Shown: piece after piece, positions 48,749 to 57,857 of the stretch
Layout: every line of letters starts with the position of its first letter
How positions within the stretch are numbered: position 1 is the first letter of the stretch
NCBI RefSeq assembly: GCF_038024095.1
Contig: NZ_CP150668.1
Location: 1,984,001 to 2,048,000, forward strand
From: Polaribacter tangerinus
GTDB taxonomy: Bacteria; Bacteroidota; Bacteroidia; Flavobacteriales; Flavobacteriaceae
Length of the DNA: 64,000 bases
Direction of reading: 5' to 3'
Program-made: the position numbers and the translations under genes
The notes under the pieces: generated by a model
Seen by the model: the letters and a program-made list of their open reading frames with translations, nothing else
Database searches by the model: none
What the model was told of the DNA's origin: nothing

Positions 48749-50143
48749 TTATTTATTGATTGTTAATTCTGTAAAATATTTATAAAAATACGGAATAGTT
48801 TCTATTCCTTTTAAATAATTCCAAATTCCAAAATGTTCGTCGGGTGAGTGAATTGCATCTGAATTTAAGCCAAAGCCCATTAAAATTGTTTTACTTTTTA
48901 ATTCTTTTTCAAATAGTGATACTATTGGAATGCTACCACCACTTCTTTGCGGAATAGGAGTTTTACCAAAAGTAGTTTCATACGCTTTACTAGCAGCTTT
49001 ATATGCAATTGTATCTATTGGGGTTACATAACCTTGGCCTCCATGGTGAGGTTTAACAACCACTTTAACAGATTTCGGAGCAATGTTTTCGAAATGATTT
49101 TTAAATAGTTGCGTAATATCTTTCCAATCTTGATTGGGAACCAAACGCATAGAAATTTTTGCATAAGCCTTACTAGAAATAACGGTTTTAGCACCTTCAC
49201 CAGTGTAGCCACCCCAAATTCCATTCACATCTAAAGTTGGCCTTATCGAATTTCTTTCGTTTGTTGTATAGTTTTCCTCGCCATGAACATCTCCTATACC
49301 AATAGCACTTTTGTAATTTTCAATAGAAAAAGGGGCTTTTGCCATTTCAGTTCTTTCTTCTTTAGATAGTTCTTCTACTTTATCGTAAAAGCCAGGAATT
49401 GTTATGCGGTTATTTTCATCGTGTAAAGAAGCAATCATTTTCGATAAAATATTAATAGGATTTGCTACGGCACCGCCATAAAGTCCTGAGTGTAAATCTC
49501 TGTTCGGACCTGTAACTTCTACCTCAACATAACTCAAACCACGTAAACCAGTGGTTATTGAAGGAATATCGTTTGCAATCATACCAGTGTCGGAAATTAA
49601 GATAACATCATTAGCTAATTTTTCTTTATTTCTTGGAACAAACCACGCCAAACTTTCTGAGCCAACTTCTTCTTCGCCTTCAATCATAAACTTTACATTA
49701 CAAGGCAAATTACCAGTATTTGTCATGTATTCTAGTGCTTTTACATGCATATACATTTGGCCTTTATCATCACATGCACCTCTTGCAAAAATGGCTCCTT
49801 CGGGATGATTTTTTGTATTTTTAATAACGGGTTCAAAAGGAGGAGAAGACCATAGTTCTATGGGGTCTGGCGGTTGAACATCATAATGGCCATATACTAA
49901 AACAGTAGGTAGATTTTTGTCTATTATTTTTTCTCCATAAATGATAGGATATCCAGGAGTTTCGCAAGTTTCAACCCTATCACAACCAGCTTTCTTTAAA
50001 CTTTCTAAAACAAAATCTGCAGTATTTAATACCTCTTTTTTGTATGCTTTGTCTGCACTTACAGAGGGTATTTTTAACATCGAGATAAGTTCGTTTATAA
50101 ACCTTTCTTTATGTTCTTTGATATATGATTGAATTGTACTCAT
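48749..50143 (-). CDS. M20-family dipeptidase
   Basis: 464 residues from the ATG at 50143 (MSTIQSYIKEHKERFINELI); an upstream in-frame Met adds a doubtful 17 residues. Metal and catalytic motifs: LVYGHYDVQPPDP, GACDDKGQMYMH, EGEEEVGSESLA (catalytic Glu pair) and, late, IHSPDEHFGI. A dimerisation domain with HSGLYGGAVANP lies between. Cytoplasmic Zn dipeptidase of the PepV/CNDP type, hydrolysing dipeptides released by the two enzymes encoded downstream. Confidence 0.92.
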   Translation of the reverse strand: MSTIQSYIKEHKERFINELISMLKIPSVSADKAYKKEVLNTADFVLESLKKAGCDRVETCETPGYPIIYGEKIIDKNLPTVLVYGHYDVQPPDPIELWSSPPFEPVIKNTKNHPEGAIFARGACDDKGQMYMHVKALEYMTNTGNLPCNVKFMIEGEEEVGSESLAWFVPRNKEKLANDVILISDTGMIANDIPSITTGLRGLSYVEVEVTGPNRDLHSGLYGGAVANPINILSKMIASLHDENNRITIPGFYDKVEELSKEERTEMAKAPFSIENYKSAIGIGDVHGEENYTTNERNSIRPTLDVNGIWGGYTGEGAKTVISSKAYAKISMRLVPNQDWKDITQLFKNHFENIAPKSVKVVVKPHHGGQGYVTPIDTIAYKAASKAYETTFGKTPIPQRSGGSIPIVSLFEKELKSKTILMGFGLNSDAIHSPDEHFGIWNYLKGIETIPYFYKYFTELTINK

Positions 50144-50274
50144 TGATATTAAAAGTTTTATTTCTTTCAAAAATAGAAAAATAATTAGGAACAAGTTTGT
50201 AGTTTGTTTATTTCATAGTCTTTTATTTATTTTTTATATTTAAAGTCTTTAATTTGAAGTAAAATTAGATCTAA

Positions 50275-53064
50275 ATGAGAAAATCTTTATTTTTCTTTTT
50301 AACAATAAGTTTGTTTTTTCTGAATTCAAATTGTTACGGACAATATATTCCATATTTTCAAAATTATTCTCTTACGCAATATAGTGCAGGAAATCAAAAT
50401 TGGGGAATTTCAAAAGCAAGCGATGGCAAACTCTACGTTGCAAATCATAGAGGTTTACTTGTTTTTAATGGTATAAATTGGAAACTATATCAGTTGCCAA
50501 ATAAAACAACTATTCGTTCGGTATACGCTTACAAAGATGTTGTTTATACAGGCTCTTATGAAGAGTTTGGATTTTGGAAAAAGGATCGAAAAGGTGTTTT
50601 AACCTATACTTCACTAACTAATAATTTAGATAGAAACTTTTTAAATGAAGAAATTTGGCAAATTTCTTCATTTGGAGGAGCTATTGTTTTTAGATCATTT
50701 TTAAACGTTTATGTTTTTAAAAACAATGAAATTATAAAAATTAAGCCAACCTCAACGGTTATTTCTACTGATGTCGTTGGAGATAACTTTTATGTATCTA
50801 CGCTTAAAGATGGAATTTTTTTATTAAAAGGAACTCAATTAATTCCCTTTCTAGCTAATAAGCAATTAATTAATACAAAGGTTATTTCCATCAATCAATT
50901 TAACAAAAATTTATTGATTACTACCGCTTTAAATGGCTGTTTTATTTTTGATGGAAAAAAGTTAAAGCCTTGGAATACTAATGTTAATGATTTTTTAAAA
51001 GCTTATCAGTTAAATAGTTATTCTCAAGTAAGTTCAAATTTACATGTTTTCGGAACTATTCAAAACGGTCTTTATTTTGCAGATTACAATGGTACTATTT
51101 TGTATCATTTAAATAAAGAAAACGGATTAGCAAATAACACTACACTATATCAATTTTTAGATAAAAGCAGACTATGGGTTGGTTTAGATAACGGTTTGGC
51201 TTCAGTAGAGGTGTTGTCAGATCATTTTTTTTATAAAGATTATTCAGGTAAGTTAGGAGCTGTATATGATGTTGTTTCATACAATGGAGTAACTTTTATA
51301 GGAAGTAATACAGGGCTTTATTATTTAGATGAAACAAATAAAATTCAGTTTATAGAAGGATCTCAAGGTCAGGTTTGGGATTTAAAAGTTATTGAGGGAG
51401 AACTGTTTTGTGGTCATAATAATGGTACATATGTGATAAAAAATAAAGAATTTATTCAAATATCTCCTTATACTGGTGGATGGGTTATTAAGAAAGTTCC
51501 TGGTAAAGATAATTTATATGTTCAAGGAACATATGCAGGTTTGGTAAAATTTCATAAAGAAAATGATTCATGGGTTTCTACTCACCTAGGTAAAACAACT
51601 AGCCCATTAAAATTTTTGGTTTTTCAAGATACACATACTGCTTGGGCTACACATGCAAGTAAAGGTGTTTTTAGGGTTAATTTTAATCGAAATTATGATA
51701 GTATTTTAGATGTTGTAGACTATAAAAACAAAGGATTGAAATCAGATTTTAATACCCGAGTTTACAAAATTAAGAACGAAATTTGTTTCAAAGCAAATGA
51801 TGGTTGGTACCGATATGAACCAATTTTAGATAGTATTGTGTCCTATGATCTTTTAAATGAAAAGTTTGGTAGAGATGCATATGTTATTTCCGAAAGTGAT
51901 GCTGATATTTTAGCTTTTAAAAATCACAAATTTGTGTATTTTACCTCATTATCAGATTTTAAAGAGCAATCCATTATACCTCAAAAGTATATTAACAATA
52001 AGTTGATTATTGGTCACGAGAATATCTCAAAACTATCAAACAACAAAATGGTTTTAAACCTTAATGACGGTTTTATGGTACTAGGAACTAATGGTAACAG
52101 AGATCCAATAGAGGTGTATCCACCCGTTTTAGAAAGTGTTAAGGTAAATGATTATTTTTTAGATTTAGATTCTATTGAAGATGCATCAATACCATACCAA
52201 AATCAGGTTGCAATTGCTTTGTCTTCCTCTAACTCTAAAGATTTTTATTTTGAATATTCTGTTGGAAACAACTCGGTTGATGTATGGAATAAAATTGAAG
52301 GAGACTCATTAAAATTAACAAATATTGGCTACGGACAACAAAAAATTAACCTGAGAACTAGTCATAATTTAGGAAATAAATCTGAAGTTCTTGCAGTAAC
52401 ACTTAATGTGCTTTCGCCATGGTATAAAGGAATTTCTGGGTTTTTGTTCTACATTGTCTTAGTATTCATTTTAAGTCTTTTGTTTTTTTATCTTCACAAA
52501 AGAAAAATAGCCAAAGAACAACGACTTATAAAACTTAAACATGATTTAGAGCAGAAAGCATTAATTAAAGAACAAACAGCAGAAAATACAAAGAAAATTA
52601 TTCAACTTAAAAACGATTCTTTGGAAAGAGAATTAAAGTTAAAAAGTAAACAATTGGCCAATACTGCAATGGCTATTATTAAGAAAAATGAATCTATGCT
52701 AGGTATAAAAGCAGAGTTAATTCAGAATAAAAATAATTTTGAAAACTTATATGCTTATAAAAAGTTGTTGAAAAAAATTGATAGCTCCATTGGTCACGAA
52801 GATGAATGGCAAGTTTTTGAGTATAACTTTAATCAGGTTCATGCAGAGTTTTTTGATAGTTTATCTAAAGAGTTTCCAAATTTATCTCGAAAAGATTTAA
52901 AAATCTGTGCATACATCAAAATGAATTTAACATCAAAAGAAATTGCACCTTTGATGAATATTTCTGTAAGAGGCGTAGAAACAATAAGATACAGGCTAAA
53001 AAAGAAGATGAATTTAGATAATGATAATTCTCTAGTTGATTTTTTATTAAATTACAACAAATAG
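50275..53064 (+). CDS. Membrane-anchored propeller sensor with LuxR-type HTH (PUL regulator)
   Basis: 929 residues. Signal peptide (about 1-22, ending YGQ), then a large periplasmic region of two-component-regulator propeller blades (about 40-620; repeats such as WGISKASDGKLYVANHRGLL and RLWVGLDNGLASVE) and a Y_Y_Y-like domain (about 640-710). One transmembrane helix at about 719-740, a cytoplasmic coiled coil (about 742-830) and a C-terminal HTH (LTSKEIAPLMNISVRGVETI and RYRLKKKM) complete it. No histidine kinase or receiver is present, so the glycan signal is passed straight to the DNA-binding domain, as in SusR-like regulators. It precedes susC on the same strand and very likely controls it. 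Confidence 0.85.
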   Translation: MRKSLFFFLTISLFFLNSNCYGQYIPYFQNYSLTQYSAGNQNWGISKASDGKLYVANHRGLLVFNGINWKLYQLPNKTTIRSVYAYKDVVYTGSYEEFGFWKKDRKGVLTYTSLTNNLDRNFLNEEIWQISSFGGAIVFRSFLNVYVFKNNEIIKIKPTSTVISTDVVGDNFYVSTLKDGIFLLKGTQLIPFLANKQLINTKVISINQFNKNLLITTALNGCFIFDGKKLKPWNTNVNDFLKAYQLNSYSQVSSNLHVFGTIQNGLYFADYNGTILYHLNKENGLANNTTLYQFLDKSRLWVGLDNGLASVEVLSDHFFYKDYSGKLGAVYDVVSYNGVTFIGSNTGLYYLDETNKIQFIEGSQGQVWDLKVIEGELFCGHNNGTYVIKNKEFIQISPYTGGWVIKKVPGKDNLYVQGTYAGLVKFHKENDSWVSTHLGKTTSPLKFLVFQDTHTAWATHASKGVFRVNFNRNYDSILDVVDYKNKGLKSDFNTRVYKIKNEICFKANDGWYRYEPILDSIVSYDLLNEKFGRDAYVISESDADILAFKNHKFVYFTSLSDFKEQSIIPQKYINNKLIIGHENISKLSNNKMVLNLNDGFMVLGTNGNRDPIEVYPPVLESVKVNDYFLDLDSIEDASIPYQNQVAIALSSSNSKDFYFEYSVGNNSVDVWNKIEGDSLKLTNIGYGQQKINLRTSHNLGNKSEVLAVTLNVLSPWYKGISGFLFYIVLVFILSLLFFYLHKRKIAKEQRLIKLKHDLEQKALIKEQTAENTKKIIQLKNDSLERELKLKSKQLANTAMAIIKKNESMLGIKAELIQNKNNFENLYAYKKLLKKIDSSIGHEDEWQVFEYNFNQVHAEFFDSLSKEFPNLSRKDLKICAYIKMNLTSKEIAPLMNISVRGVETIRYRLKKKMNLDNDNSLVDFLLNYNK

Positions 53065-53097
53065 TGTTATAGAATTGTTTTTTCTGTTTATTTAGCA

Positions 53098-53205
53098 TAC
53101 GTCATAACTACGTCAATTTTAAAAAATAAATTGATTTCTCCCAATATATGCTTGCTGTAATCTACGTCAATTCCAATTTTTTTACTCTTTTTGGTTTTTG
53201 ACGTA
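53098..53205 (+). promoter_or_regulatory. Control region of the PUL with four TACGTCA heptamers
   Basis: TACGTCA occurs at 53098-53104, 53109-53115 (one helical turn apart) and 53163-53169, and in inverted form (TGACGTA) at 53199-53205. All lie in the 220-bp gap between the regulator and susC. They are candidate binding sites for the upstream HTH regulator (inference). Confidence 0.55.
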
Positions 53206-53284
53206 ATTAAAAAGTATGTTAATTTATTTTTCAATAAAAAATGTATTGTAGTTTTATATCGAACTTAAATTTTACAATCAAAAT

Positions 53285-56200
53285 ATGAAAACTAAAATTA
53301 TTTTACTAATGTTTTTTCTTGTGTCAATATCTATTTCGGCACAAAACATAACCATTACCGGTGTGGTATCCGATGCAGTAACCAAAGAGCCTGTGCCAGG
53401 TGCTGGAATACTAGTGAAAGGAACTACTAAAGGTTTTAGTGCAGATTTTGATGGGAAGTATGCCATCAAGGTTAATAAAGGTGACGTTTTACAGTTTAGT
53501 TCTATTGGTTATAAAACCAAAGAAATTACTGTTCAGAACCAAACAACAATTAATGTATATTTAGAGGAAGATGTAGAGTCTTTAGATGAAATCGTTATCG
53601 TAGGGTACGGTACTCAGAAAAAGGCAGATTTAACTAGCGCTATTTCAACTATTGAAACCTCAGAAATAGCAAAAGTTCAAACCTCTCAGGTTGTTCAGGG
53701 TTTTCAGGGGCAAGTTGCAGGTGTTCAAATTAGTAGTAAAGGATCTCCAGGAGATACTCCAGAGGTAAATATTAGAGGTATAAACTCTTTGTATGGTAAT
53801 TCTGCACCATTATATGTTGTAGATGGAATGTTTTACAATAGTATAGATTTTTTAAATGCTTCTGAAATTAGCGATATTTCAATTCTTAAAGATGCTTCTG
53901 CCTCAGCAATCTATGGTGTTCGTGCAGCAAACGGAGTTGTTTTAGTAACTACTAAGGGAGGGAGATTTAATAAAAAAGCTCAAATTGAATATACTTCTAG
54001 TTATGGTATTCAGAGAGCTCAAAATGTATTAAAAATGGCTAATGCAGAGCAATTTACAACCTTTGCTTTAGAGTCTGGATCTGCCTCTGAAATAGCAAGC
54101 ATAGATATGGCTATGCAGCGTTTTGGAAGAAGTAGAATTAACCCTAATATTCCTGATGTTAATACAGATTGGTATAAAGAAACTCTACGTGTTGCAGAAA
54201 TATCTAATCACGATATTCAAGTAAATGGAGGTACCGATAAAGTTGCATACTCTGTTGGTGGAAATTTCTTATTTCAAGAAGGAATTTTAAAAATGAAAAA
54301 TAGCTTTGAAAGATTTAACTTAAGAGCTAAGGTAGATGCAAAAGTGAGAGATTGGCTTACTGTTGGAGCTAATTTTTTAAACAGTAGAGCAGTAAAGTAT
54401 GCAGATGAAGGTTCTGCCTGGCAACTTACTTATTATGCAGTGCCAATTTTGCCAGTTACAGATCAAAACTTTACAGATGCAACTTCTACACCATATGCAG
54501 ATGCAAGAGAAATTGGCTATAGAGGAAGTCAAAATCCTTTTCCACTTTTAAATAACTCAGATAGAAGAGGAGAAAGAAGAAGAACAACAGCAAATATTTA
54601 CACCGACTTTACCATTATACCAAATAAGTTAAAGTTTAAATCGACGTTATCATATAATTACAGAGCAACGAATGATAGAAATGTTTTGTTGCCTTATTAT
54701 ATTTCCGATAACTTTCAAAGACAAACAGAGCAGTCTTCTATTACAAGAAATAACAGTGTACAAGAAAATTACATTATTGATAATGTATTAACTTACACAA
54801 ATTCTTTTGGAGATCATGACTTAACCTTTCTTGCAGGAACCTCTTTTAGAGATGATTATTTTAGAAGCTTTGGAGCAAATGGTAATTTCGACCCAAGTGG
54901 CGCTTTTTTAAGAGATAATGAGAAAACATGGTATATTAATAATACAGCTCCTGATAGTAGAATTGCTTATGATGGTGGAAGTAGATTTTACGGATTTTCT
55001 TATTTTGGAAGAGCTTCTTATAAGTATTTAGACAAATATATTGCTTATGCCACATACAGAGCAGAAGGAAGTAATAAATACGATCAAACTTATGTGCATT
55101 TACCTGCAGTAGGTTTGGCATGGGTAGTTTCTAGAGAAGACTTTTTTGGAGCACCAAAAAACTTTAATTTTTTAAAGTTAAGAGCTGGTTGGGGTAGATT
55201 AGCAAATGATGCTGTACCTGCAAGTATACCTCAGAGTGCAAATACCACATCTACTGTTTTTAACGACAATCAATATACAGGTTTTCAATTTTCTACAGCA
55301 GCAGATGATTTAGGTTGGGAGTTTACAGAAGAGCTGAACGTTGGAGCAACGGCAAATTTATTCGATAATAGGCTGTCTTTAGAGTTAGACTATTTTATTA
55401 AAGACACAAAAAATTTAGCGATACCAGTACTACCTCTTGTTGGTACAGATGTAAGTTTTCAAAATGTAGGAAGTGTTCGTAACAAAGGTTTCGAACTTAC
55501 GGCAGGTTGGAATCAAAAGCTTACCGATGATTTAAGCTTATCTTTATCTGGTAACTTTAGCTCTATTAAAAATGAAATTACAGATCTAGAAGGTCAACCT
55601 CATTTAGATAGAGGAAGTGCAGAGTTTAGACAACGATTAGAAGTAGGACAACCGATTAATGTATTTTACGGTTGGGTATTAGATGGTGTTTATCAAAACA
55701 ATGCAGAAATAGCAGCAGACCCTACAGCACAAGCTGCAATTAATGATGGAGTAGTTGTAAAGCCAGGTTACTTTAGATATAAAGATTTAAATAACGATGG
55801 TGTTTTAGATGCTCAGGATAGAACTCATTTAGGCTCTCCGGTTCCAACATATTATTATGGTGCAAATTTAGGTTTAAACTATAAAGATTTCGAACTATCT
55901 GTTCAAGTTTATGGTCAAGGAGGAAATGTTATTCTGAACAGAAACCGTGCAGAAGTTATAAGAACTCAAGGTAGAAATGTAGATGCGCAACTTGCCATTA
56001 ATAGATGGAGAGGAGAAGGAACATCAAATTCATATCCATCTTCAGAAGGATACAGACAACTATGGAACCAAAGAATGTCTGGTTTTTGGTTAGATGAAGG
56101 AGATTTCTTCAGAGTACAAAATATTCAATTAGCGTACAATTTAAGTGTTCAAAACTTACCAGATATTAGACTATCATTTACTGCGGATAGACCATTTATT

Positions 56201-56311
56201 TCTACAAAAAGCTTTAATGGTTTTAACCCAGAAGTTGGTTTTGATGGTGTAGATTTACAAACATACCCAGTTCCATCAGTATATAGTTTAGGTGTAAAAA
56301 TAAAATTTTAA
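53285..56311 (+). CDS. susC: SusC-like TonB-dependent glycan importer
   Basis: 1008 residues. Signal peptide MKTKIILLMFFLVSISISAQ, then the carboxypeptidase-like domain (ITGVVSDAVTKEPVPGAGIL, about 22-97), a TonB-box-like VESLDEIVIVGYG, the plug (TSAISTIETSEI ... NIRGINSLYGNSAPLYVVDG) and a 22-strand barrel ending in GVKIKF with the C-terminal Phe. SusC forms a complex with SusD and imports oligosaccharides across the outer membrane using TonB energy. susD starts 12 bp later. Confidence 0.93.
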   Translation: MKTKIILLMFFLVSISISAQNITITGVVSDAVTKEPVPGAGILVKGTTKGFSADFDGKYAIKVNKGDVLQFSSIGYKTKEITVQNQTTINVYLEEDVESLDEIVIVGYGTQKKADLTSAISTIETSEIAKVQTSQVVQGFQGQVAGVQISSKGSPGDTPEVNIRGINSLYGNSAPLYVVDGMFYNSIDFLNASEISDISILKDASASAIYGVRAANGVVLVTTKGGRFNKKAQIEYTSSYGIQRAQNVLKMANAEQFTTFALESGSASEIASIDMAMQRFGRSRINPNIPDVNTDWYKETLRVAEISNHDIQVNGGTDKVAYSVGGNFLFQEGILKMKNSFERFNLRAKVDAKVRDWLTVGANFLNSRAVKYADEGSAWQLTYYAVPILPVTDQNFTDATSTPYADAREIGYRGSQNPFPLLNNSDRRGERRRTTANIYTDFTIIPNKLKFKSTLSYNYRATNDRNVLLPYYISDNFQRQTEQSSITRNNSVQENYIIDNVLTYTNSFGDHDLTFLAGTSFRDDYFRSFGANGNFDPSGAFLRDNEKTWYINNTAPDSRIAYDGGSRFYGFSYFGRASYKYLDKYIAYATYRAEGSNKYDQTYVHLPAVGLAWVVSREDFFGAPKNFNFLKLRAGWGRLANDAVPASIPQSANTTSTVFNDNQYTGFQFSTAADDLGWEFTEELNVGATANLFDNRLSLELDYFIKDTKNLAIPVLPLVGTDVSFQNVGSVRNKGFELTAGWNQKLTDDLSLSLSGNFSSIKNEITDLEGQPHLDRGSAEFRQRLEVGQPINVFYGWVLDGVYQNNAEIAADPTAQAAINDGVVVKPGYFRYKDLNNDGVLDAQDRTHLGSPVPTYYYGANLGLNYKDFELSVQVYGQGGNVILNRNRAEVIRTQGRNVDAQLAINRWRGEGTSNSYPSSEGYRQLWNQRMSGFWLDEGDFFRVQNIQLAYNLSVQNLPDIRLSFTADRPFISTKSFNGFNPEVGFDGVDLQTYPVPSVYSLGVKIKF

Positions 56312-56323
56312 AAAAGAGTAATC

Positions 56324-57853
56324 ATGAAAAAAAATATGATATTAAGAGTAGTTTTTCTACTAACTTCATCCGTATTATTTCTTAATTGTAGCGACAAGTT
56401 AAATGAAGAACAAGAGCTAGTTGTAATTCAAGGAGATATAGATTACACTAGTGCAGAAGGTGCACAAGGAGCATTAATTGGTGCTTACAGAGCTTTTCAA
56501 AGTGTAGGTTGGGAGCAAATTCCACTAATTTCTGTTCGTGGAGACGATGTAAATTCAGGAGGAAAAGGAGATCAACAAGGTTTTGCAGATACAGATAGTT
56601 TTATTTACGATAACAACTACTGGATGTATAATAGTTTATGGCAAAGTTGGTTTCAAGACGTACTTCAAATTACAGTACAAATAGATCAGTTAAAGGCTTT
56701 TAAAGAAAATGGTGTAGATGCAAAGTTGATCGATCAATATATTGCAGAATGTAAAACATTAAGGGCTTTTGTAACGCTTCAACTTTCTAAGGTTTTTGGA
56801 GACGTATACAAGATAGACACTCCAGATCAAACACAAATTGAAGTGTTACCAAAGGATGAGATTATGCAATGGATTTCTGAACAAATGGATGAAGCTGTGC
56901 CAAATCTCTTAGATGTAAACCCAGCTTTAAGAGGAGACATTCCAGGAGGTATAACTAAGTATACAGCATACACAGTAAAAGCTATGGCAAATTTAGAACT
57001 TAAAAACTATCAAGCGGTAGCAGACGCAGCTGGTGAAGTTATAAAGTCGAATAAATTTGAGCTATACAACGATTTTTATAACTTATTTAAAATTCCAGGT
57101 AAACTTGCTAAAGAGAATATTTTAGAAATTCAATATTCAGATTTTGGTCAGTCATCTGGTGAAAACGTTGGGCACTTATATGCTTTTTATGGTTCTCAGA
57201 ATTGGACACCAGCAGTAGCAGGTGCTACTAGCGGATGGGGCTTTTATGAGCCAAGTAAAAAGTTTATAAAATTTATGCTCGATAGAAATGAAACTGTTCG
57301 TTTAGAAACAAGTGTACTATTTACTGATGCAGGTATAGATGAATTGATTGCAGATGGTTACACTAGTCTACCATCTTTTGTATCGAATACAACTAGAGAT
57401 GGAGATAGAATAAATAATTATTCCAGAGCCTTGTTTGCTAGTGGTAAACATTATTTACCTTCTGTTCAACTAACGCCTGGTAGAACTAGCTACGGAACTA
57501 ATAAAAACTATACAGTTATAAGGTATTCGGAAGTATTATTAATGTACGCAGAAGCATTAACACGTGGTGCTAATGGTACTGCTGGTACTGCAGATCAAGC
57601 TGTTAATACAGTAAGATTAAGAGCCAAAATGGGTACATTAAGTGGTGTAACTACACAAGATGTGTTAGATGAGAAATTTGCAGAGCTAGCAATGGAATGG
57701 GGAATTAGGTATTATGATATGGTGCGTTTAGAAAAGGTAAATGAACTTAATTATGAAGGTAGAAGTTTTACAATGGAAAAAAGATTTTTGCCATATCCTC
57801 AAGCTCAAATAGATCAAAGTTTTATTTTAAGAGACTACATAAACAACAATTAA
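56324..57853 (+). CDS. susD: SusD-like glycan-binding lipoprotein
   Basis: 509 residues with lipobox LFLNC (Cys22), which anchors it on the cell surface as lid of SusC. The SusD/RagB fold is helical, with TPR-like repeats: an early helix (GAQGALIGAYRAFQS), CKTLRAFVTLQLSKVFGDV, YTAYTVKAMANLELKNYQAV, and the C-terminal YTVIRYSEVLLMYAEAL and FAELAMEWGIRYYDMVRLEK. Specificity is suggested only by the GH144/GH3 neighbours. Next gene after 4 bp. Confidence 0.93.
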   Translation: MKKNMILRVVFLLTSSVLFLNCSDKLNEEQELVVIQGDIDYTSAEGAQGALIGAYRAFQSVGWEQIPLISVRGDDVNSGGKGDQQGFADTDSFIYDNNYWMYNSLWQSWFQDVLQITVQIDQLKAFKENGVDAKLIDQYIAECKTLRAFVTLQLSKVFGDVYKIDTPDQTQIEVLPKDEIMQWISEQMDEAVPNLLDVNPALRGDIPGGITKYTAYTVKAMANLELKNYQAVADAAGEVIKSNKFELYNDFYNLFKIPGKLAKENILEIQYSDFGQSSGENVGHLYAFYGSQNWTPAVAGATSGWGFYEPSKKFIKFMLDRNETVRLETSVLFTDAGIDELIADGYTSLPSFVSNTTRDGDRINNYSRALFASGKHYLPSVQLTPGRTSYGTNKNYTVIRYSEVLLMYAEALTRGANGTAGTADQAVNTVRLRAKMGTLSGVTTQDVLDEKFAELAMEWGIRYYDMVRLEKVNELNYEGRSFTMEKRFLPYPQAQIDQSFILRDYINNN

Positions 57854-57857
57854 AATT

